A DNA stretch of 64,000 bases, taken from assembly GCA_963800975.1 (NCBI GenBank), contig CAWDDB010000014.1, forward strand, positions 496,001 to 560,000, written 5' to 3'. The notes under the pieces were generated by a model. That model saw nothing but the letters and a program-made list of their open reading frames with translations. It did not search any database and was not told where the DNA came from. Each line of letters begins with the position of its first letter. Positions within the stretch are counted from its first letter, which is position 1. A program made the position numbers and the translations under genes. This DNA is from JALYGY01 sp963800975. GTDB taxonomy: Bacteria; Actinomycetota; Rubrobacteria; Rubrobacterales; Rubrobacteraceae. Shown here in pieces: positions 59,855 to 64,000 of the stretch.

Positions 59855-61048
59855 TTACCACGAGGCGCGTCCGGTGGCCTCCTGTAGGGTCCGCAGGGCC
59901 GCCGTACGATCCATACCGGTGCCCCCTATTAGATCGACCGCCGAGGAGTGGATCTGATCGACTACCGCGTTGACGCCCAGGTTCCTCGCCAGGTCCTCAT
60001 GTTCCTCGAGCAGTGTGCTGGCCTTCCTCGCGGCCTCCAGGGCCAACCGGCGCGTCTCGTCGGGATCTCCGGACGCCTCGAGGTAGCCGGCCAGGGCCTC
60101 CGTCGCCCGGGCCAGGCCACGGATCGCCGCGGTCATGAGGGGGTCGGGGGCAGGATCTTCGGGTTGGACCACGGAGAGCGCGGCGCGGGCCAGCGCCCTA
60201 ACGTCGCGCACGGTCAGGTCTATCTGGTCGGCAGCGGCGGCGTAAAGTTCTAGGTGCCCGAGGCTCTTACGCCGAGGCGGCGCGAGCCGCGCGGTCTCGT
60301 GTCCGGCCGCGATGGCCTCCTTCAGCCCGACCACCCTTGCGTCGATCTCCCTGGCCTTCACGTACGCCCTCTGAGCCCGCCCGGCATCTCCGTCCTCGAG
60401 AGCTGAAGCCACCTCTTCGAGCACGGCAGCCGACTCCTCGAAGAGCGGGTAGGCGGCCTCTTCGACCATGCGCTCGGGGTTGACCGGGAGCAGCGCGTTG
60501 ACTAGCAAGGCGGTGCCGCCGCCGATCATCGCCTCCAAGAACCGATCGATCGGGAAGCCGGCATCCGAGGACCGGAAGGTGATCATGATGATCATCGCCG
60601 AGATGGCGGTCTCCTTCACGCCGAGATCTCTCCCCCCTAAGATCACGGCCAGCCCCATCGCCAGCACCACGAAGATCCCCGCCTGCACCGCCCCGACCCC
60701 GACGACGGACACGAGGATGTCGGCGATGGCCACCCCGAAGGCCACCCCGAGCATCATCTCGACCGCACGCCGGCCTCGCTCGCCCACCGCGAGTCCCAGC
60801 ACGATCACCGCCGCTATCGGCGCGAACGTGGGGCGCTCTATCCCGAGGAGCAGGACGGCCAGTAACCACGCCACGCAGGCGGCCAGCGCCGTCTGAAGGA
60901 TCTGAAACCACCCGCTTCTAAGGCGGAAGGCGCCCGAGCGCAGGCGGCGGCGAATTGCTCTGACGGAGAGGCCCACCTTCCCTTTCCAAGACGAACCCTC
61001 GTACGACTTCATCTCCGGTTCTAGCCGGTCGCTGTGATCGCTCGACAA
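59855..61048 (-). CDS. FUSC-family (aromatic acid exporter-like) membrane protein
   Basis: A 397-residue protein with about six membrane helices in the N-terminal half and a long helical cytoplasmic region. The family region includes RPTFAPIAAVIVLGLAVGER, VGEGRRAVEMMLG-type (ERGRRAVEMMLGVAFGVAI) and GVKETAISAMIIMITFRSSD. Relatives export aromatic acids or are of unknown function. Start is one of two in-frame ATGs near the end. The PadR regulator nearby may control it. Confidence 0.82.
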   Translation of the reverse strand: MSSDHSDRLEPEMKSYEGSSWKGKVGLSVRAIRRRLRSGAFRLRSGWFQILQTALAACVAWLLAVLLLGIERPTFAPIAAVIVLGLAVGERGRRAVEMMLGVAFGVAIADILVSVVGVGAVQAGIFVVLAMGLAVILGGRDLGVKETAISAMIIMITFRSSDAGFPIDRFLEAMIGGGTALLVNALLPVNPERMVEEAAYPLFEESAAVLEEVASALEDGDAGRAQRAYVKAREIDARVVGLKEAIAAGHETARLAPPRRKSLGHLELYAAAADQIDLTVRDVRALARAALSVVQPEDPAPDPLMTAAIRGLARATEALAGYLEASGDPDETRRLALEAARKASTLLEEHEDLARNLGVNAVVDQIHSSAVDLIGGTGMDRTAALRTLQEATGRASW

Positions 61049-61370
61049 GGAGGCCGCCAGACGTACCTCGGAAAGTGGTACCGCGGGACCACGTTCGGGT
61101 ACGATCGGAAATCATTCATCAGGTACGTCCGCGTTCCGCCCTCTCGGCTTCGTGCGGGCGCAACGCCTTCATGTAGGAAGTGTACACTTCTCGGTTCGTA
61201 GTTACCCTGACGCCCTAGCGGGCATATGGCACATACGGGACGGGAACTGTCCAGGAGCGTCACGGAGGAGCGTATTGTCCCTTTGGTGTTCTACCCCGTC
61301 AGCACGAACAGCCCGGGGGCTCCTGAGGGCGAGGCTGCCGTTGGTGAACAGCACCACCCCACGCCAACTC

Positions 61371-61556
61371 CTATCGCGTTCCCCGCAGTATGTTCCGGTA
61401 CTCGACTTCGAGCGCTGCTTCGAGATCTTCGGAGACGTCCTTACGACCCTTCATCGACTCTCCAAAGTTATCGACGAATTTCGCGGCGGTTTCCGGAGGT
61501 CTCTCGGTCAACTTCTTCATCTCGAGGGGGTCGACGTAGTTATGCTCACGGCCCAC
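61371..61556 (-). CDS. Possible small protein near the PadR gene
   Basis: A frame of about 61 codons (GTG start) or 49 codons (ATG at 61520). The C-terminal part (ETAAKFVDNFGESMKGRKDV, EDLEAALEVEYRNILRG) is helical and looks genuine. No Shine-Dalgarno is clear. It lies about 70 nt downstream of the PadR gene in the same direction and could be in its operon. Confidence 0.4.
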   Translation of the reverse strand: MGREHNYVDPLEMKKLTERPPETAAKFVDNFGESMKGRKDVSEDLEAALEVEYRNILRGTR

Positions 61557-61626
61557 CCCGGAGGGCAGGCTACATACCATCGGGCACCCCCCGTGCACGG
61601 GGGTGCAGCCAAAGTGGGGTCCCCGG

Positions 61627-62049
61627 CTAGTCTACTTCGTTCACGTCCTTATGCCGCGGCTTGCCCGTATAGAGCCTGAAGAAGTCGTCCATGGTCCTCT
61701 GGTACTGCTTCAGCGATTTGACCCAGAAGTCCAAATGGGCCTCGCCGGCGCCGGTGATGGCGTACATCCGGCGCGCCGGCCCGCCCCTGGCGGTCTCCCA
61801 GCTTGACTCGACGACACCGTCCTTCTCCATCTGCCTGAGCGTCCGGTACAAAGTCCCGGGGTTCATGGCCTCGAAGCCGAAGGCCGAAGCCCGCTCCATC
61901 AGCTCGTAGCCGTAAGAGTTCCACTCCCTAAGTGAAAGCAGAATGACCGGCACCAACCAGTTCTTGGGTCGGTGCCCGATCCCCAAGGTGTTGCCCGGAG
62001 TGTTGCCCGCAAGCGCGACGTTCTCGCGCTTCGGCTTCTCGTTTGGCAT
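61627..62049 (-). CDS. PadR-family transcriptional regulator
   Basis: A 140-residue winged-helix regulator. The N-terminal wHTH includes ILLSLREWNSYGYELMERAS, NPGTLYRTLRQMEKDGVVE and SSWETARGGPARRMYAITGA. A helical C-terminal dimerisation tail follows (LDFWVKSLKQYQRTMDDFFR). Such regulators typically repress efflux genes and sense phenolics or drugs; the FUSC exporter next door is the likely target. ATG at 62049 preferred. Confidence 0.9.
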   Translation of the reverse strand: MPNEKPKRENVALAGNTPGNTLGIGHRPKNWLVPVILLSLREWNSYGYELMERASAFGFEAMNPGTLYRTLRQMEKDGVVESSWETARGGPARRMYAITGAGEAHLDFWVKSLKQYQRTMDDFFRLYTGKPRHKDVNEVD

Positions 62050-62286
62050 GGTGCTCTCGCTCTCTTTGCGGAAGCACACCGGATCATATCTCCGTTGCCG
62101 AGAAGCGAAGGCGGCCTGTTTACGCAAGGCGTCGTGGGTTTGCCCACCGGCACGCGCCTGTGGCGTACCCGAACACCAACCTTACCAGGTTTTGTTCGCT
62201 ACGTTTCTTTTGGCCGCCATCGTATGGGGTCTGGGGCGCGTAGGCCCAATGGCACGATGCTGAACACTATTCAGAACAGGCACCCT

Positions 62287-62466
62287 CTACCCAACGGTGA
62301 ACGGCTTCCTCGTAGCGGTCATCTCCATCACAAACACCGCGTCTTCCATGACCGCTTCCAAGTAGGCCACAGTTGTCATGTGGCCATGCGCGTAAGCCTG
62401 TCCTAACGCATCTTCCAACCACGCCAGAGTCGCGTTCTCGTCGTCCGGGGTCAACATCTGGTGCAT
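62287..62466 (-). CDS. Small hypothetical protein
   Basis: A 59-residue frame with GGAAGGGA before the ATG. MHQMLTPDDENATLAWLEDA then TVAYLEAVMEDAVFVMEMTA: helical, acidic, Met-rich. No family recognised. Independent gene on island segment 4. Confidence 0.5.
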   Translation of the reverse strand: MHQMLTPDDENATLAWLEDALGQAYAHGHMTTVAYLEAVMEDAVFVMEMTATRKPFTVG

Positions 62467-62727
62467 CCCTTCCCTTCCGAAGCACCTATCAGAGCGCACC
62501 CCTGATAGCACAGCAACGTCCGAAGGATTGCGAAGGGCCAACGAGCTCTTGTGCGCTTGAGCTACATCCTTTGACACATTTTGGGCTGACCCACGGCGAA
62601 AAGGGGTTGCGAGCACGGTTACGTGCGGAATGAACGCAAGCAACCGGTGCCCATATCCTCCTTTCCCTTTCCCCATTCACCCCGATACGGGCACCGGATT
62701 TCGTACACCGAGGCGTACCAGCGTGAG

Positions 62728-62960
62728 TGCCTCGTGCAGCCCTCATTTAAGCAAGCGCTGCGAGCCTTAACGACGCTTCATACCGGCGAGGATGTCGAAC
62801 GAGCAGACTTCACACTCTTTGATTCGTGCGCTGGTCTTCTGGCGCTGCCAAGACGTGCAGCAACCCGAGTGAATCTCCTGAAAACCTGAGAAAAGCGTCA
62901 TGGACCAATTGCTGAAGTTTGCAGCAATTTTGCAAGCTCCAGAAACCTCCAGCAAACTAT
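62728..62960 (+). repeat. Island end repeat, copy B (adjacent to att copy 4)
   Basis: Similar to the repeat at 55766-56005, without its 11-bp duplication. Contains the direct pair GCAGCAATTTTGCAAGCTCCAG-type sequences next to the att copy, possible recombinase arm sites. Confidence 0.8.
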
Positions 62961-62968
62961 CTTGCTCT

Positions 62969-63012
62969 TTCATACGGCAGAGGTCGCTGGTTCGAACCCA
63001 GCATCGCCCACT
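62969..63012 (+). repeat. att copy 4: tRNA-Val 3' fragment
   Basis: A copy with a diverged anticodon-loop end (TTCATACGGCAG) but identical T-arm and acceptor. Right boundary of the whole island; the next base begins the stop codon of the chromosomal isomerase gene. Confidence 0.86.
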
Positions 63013-63933
63013 CTACCGAGCCACGACCACCGGTTCTGTGAGCTCGCGGGCGGCCCGAAGGGCCACTGGGGCGAGGAAGTAGAGATCAGGGGAGAGTTCC
63101 ACGCAGTACGCTGGGTTTTCGGGGAACTCCACCCGCCGGAACATTTCATTGAGTGGGATGGTCCCTCTTCCCGGCGGCAAGTGTAAGTCTCCCAGCCCAT
63201 AGATGGGGTGCTCGGAGACCGGCGGCTCGCCCGTAACGTTGGTTCTCATTAGGTTGTCGTGGAGGTGTATGTGGCGAACGAGGGGCGCTACGGCGGCGCA
63301 CTCCTCGAAATAGTCGAATCCAAAGACGCCGGCAGCGAGGGCCGCGTGTCCCACGTCCAGGCAGAGGCCGACCGCAGGATGGTCGACGGCGGAGATCTGC
63401 TCGGCCAGTTCGGAAGGCCAGACGGAGTAGTCGTAGACCACGCCGCGAACGATGGGCAGTTCGGGGTAGTAGTTTTCGACTGCGATGGTCATGTCGAGCT
63501 CCCCGGCCAGGTCTCCCGCCTCCCGCAGTGCGACCCGCTCGGCGGCGAGCTGCTCTCGCAAACTGTACCGGGCGTCACGCGCCCCTACGCGTTGGCCGGC
63601 GTGGCAGACCACCACGTCCGCGCCGATGCTGTTCGCGAACCAGAGGCTGGCCTTCAGGACGTCGCGCTGGACGTCGAGGGTGGTCAGGTCCATGAGGTTC
63701 ACCTCGAGCGGGGCGTGGACGGTGTAGGCCAGGTCCGACTTCAGAAGCAGCTCGCGGATGGGTCGCAACCGCTCCGCGTCGAGGCTTCCACCGAGGATCA
63801 CCCCCAGATGGTGCGGCCAGACCTCTACGAAATCCGGTCCGGCGATCTTCAAGGCTTCGAGAGCATCGGCGAGATCGGAGACGTCCTCCAGATACAGACG
63901 CGGCAGGTTGATGCCCACGCTCCGAAAAGCCAT
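63013..63933 (-). CDS. Sugar phosphate isomerase/epimerase (AP endonuclease 2-like TIM barrel)
   Basis: A roughly 306-residue TIM barrel. Metal-ligand blocks: FVEVWPHHLGVILGG, YTVHAPLEVNLMDL, VVCHAGQRVGARDARY, TIAVENYYPELPIV, GLCLDVGHAALAAG, RHIHLHDNLMRTNVTG and the closing CVELSPDLYFL. These fit xylose isomerase-like epimerases. The ATG at 63933 has GGGAGG upstream. Its stop is adjacent to the island end, so the pre-insertion chromosome had tRNA-Val converging on this gene. Confidence 0.87.
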   Translation of the reverse strand: MAFRSVGINLPRLYLEDVSDLADALEALKIAGPDFVEVWPHHLGVILGGSLDAERLRPIRELLLKSDLAYTVHAPLEVNLMDLTTLDVQRDVLKASLWFANSIGADVVVCHAGQRVGARDARYSLREQLAAERVALREAGDLAGELDMTIAVENYYPELPIVRGVVYDYSVWPSELAEQISAVDHPAVGLCLDVGHAALAAGVFGFDYFEECAAVAPLVRHIHLHDNLMRTNVTGEPPVSEHPIYGLGDLHLPPGRGTIPLNEMFRRVEFPENPAYCVELSPDLYFLAPVALRAARELTEPVVVAR

Positions 63934-64000
63934 ACGGTTCTTTCCTCCCTTAGAGACCGCACGCAAATCGCAGCGAAGTATACGGTCGGGGATCGCCCCT

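Larger units (their letters stand above)
43164..63012. mobile_element. Composite genomic island: four tandem segments at tRNA-Val(CAC)
   Basis: The intact tRNA-Val is followed by four partial copies of its 3' part (44-51 bp) near 50.85, 56.03, 58.18 and 62.99 kb, all in the same orientation. They divide the region into segments of about 7.7, 5.2, 2.1 and 4.8 kb with unrelated cargo. The final copy abuts the stop of a chromosomal gene. This is the pattern of repeated site-specific integration into one tRNA gene. No integrase or excisionase was recognised, so the island may be immobile or depend on enzymes elsewhere. Confidence 0.75.

Noticed and set aside
50830..63012. Short frames reading RQRSLVRTQHRP or similar, and WVRTSDLCRVK on the other strand
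   Set aside because: These are translations of tRNA-Val fragments, not proteins.

Overview
The window is GC-rich (about two thirds GC) and looks like a chromosome segment of a Rubrobacter-like actinobacterium (class Rubrobacteria). This assignment is an inference. It rests on a divergent bacterioruberin gene set (CruF, lycopene elongase, desaturase), a PASTA-sortase, an LPXTG surface protein, an actinobacterial SigK/RskA-like pair, F420-type LLM enzymes and frequent GTG/TTG starts. No rRNA gene is present to confirm it.

Layout. 1-12 kb holds housekeeping genes: a TrkH tail, initiator tRNA-Met, GNAT, NUDIX, BrkB, DUF429, HD, Gfo/Idh, the PASTA-sortase with a small companion, DUF6391, a GrdB-like gene with an in-frame UGA, YchF and SufU. 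12.4-14.4 kb is a minor-pilin cluster, and a pilin-like gene sits at 17.5 kb. Around 9.3 and 14.9-17 kb, unrelated genes share a hairpin-rich repeated 5' leader; one of them is a UbiB-family protein whose kinase residues are all replaced. 20.2-23.3 kb is the C50 carotenoid cluster. 23.4-34.3 kb carries an aminotransferase, a monooxygenase, a plant/cyanobacterial-type IspH, an ECF sigma/anti-sigma pair, an LPXTG DUF4397 protein, Hpt and LtrA. 34.4-42.2 kb is one purine catabolism operon (adenine deaminase, xanthine dehydrogenase, NCS2 permease, UraD) with a structured leader.

From 43.1 to 63.0 kb lies an accretion island. An intact tRNA-Val(CAC) gene is followed by four more copies of its 3' end, at about 50.85, 56.03, 58.18 and 62.99 kb. 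They divide the region into four tandem segments. Cargo: a PaoABC-like molybdenum aldehyde dehydrogenase with a frameshifted large subunit, a frameshifted PrsW protease, an iron-permease-like paralogue, an NTF2-like protein and an alpha/beta hydrolase (segment 1); two divergent secreted beta-propeller proteins and a transposase remnant (segment 2); a lone DHA2 efflux pump (segment 3); a phasin-like protein, an FUSC-type exporter and a PadR regulator (segment 4). No integrase gene was found. Segments 2 and 4 end in the same ~235-bp sequence next to the att core. The chromosome resumes with a sugar phosphate isomerase whose stop codon abuts the last att copy.

The two strongest discovery candidates are the UGA-containing GrdB-like gene with a SECIS-like hairpin just after the UGA, and the five-copy tRNA-Val att array. 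Several genes appear frameshifted (23.4, 44-45.9 and 48.2 kb); read-level checking is needed to separate decay from sequencing error.
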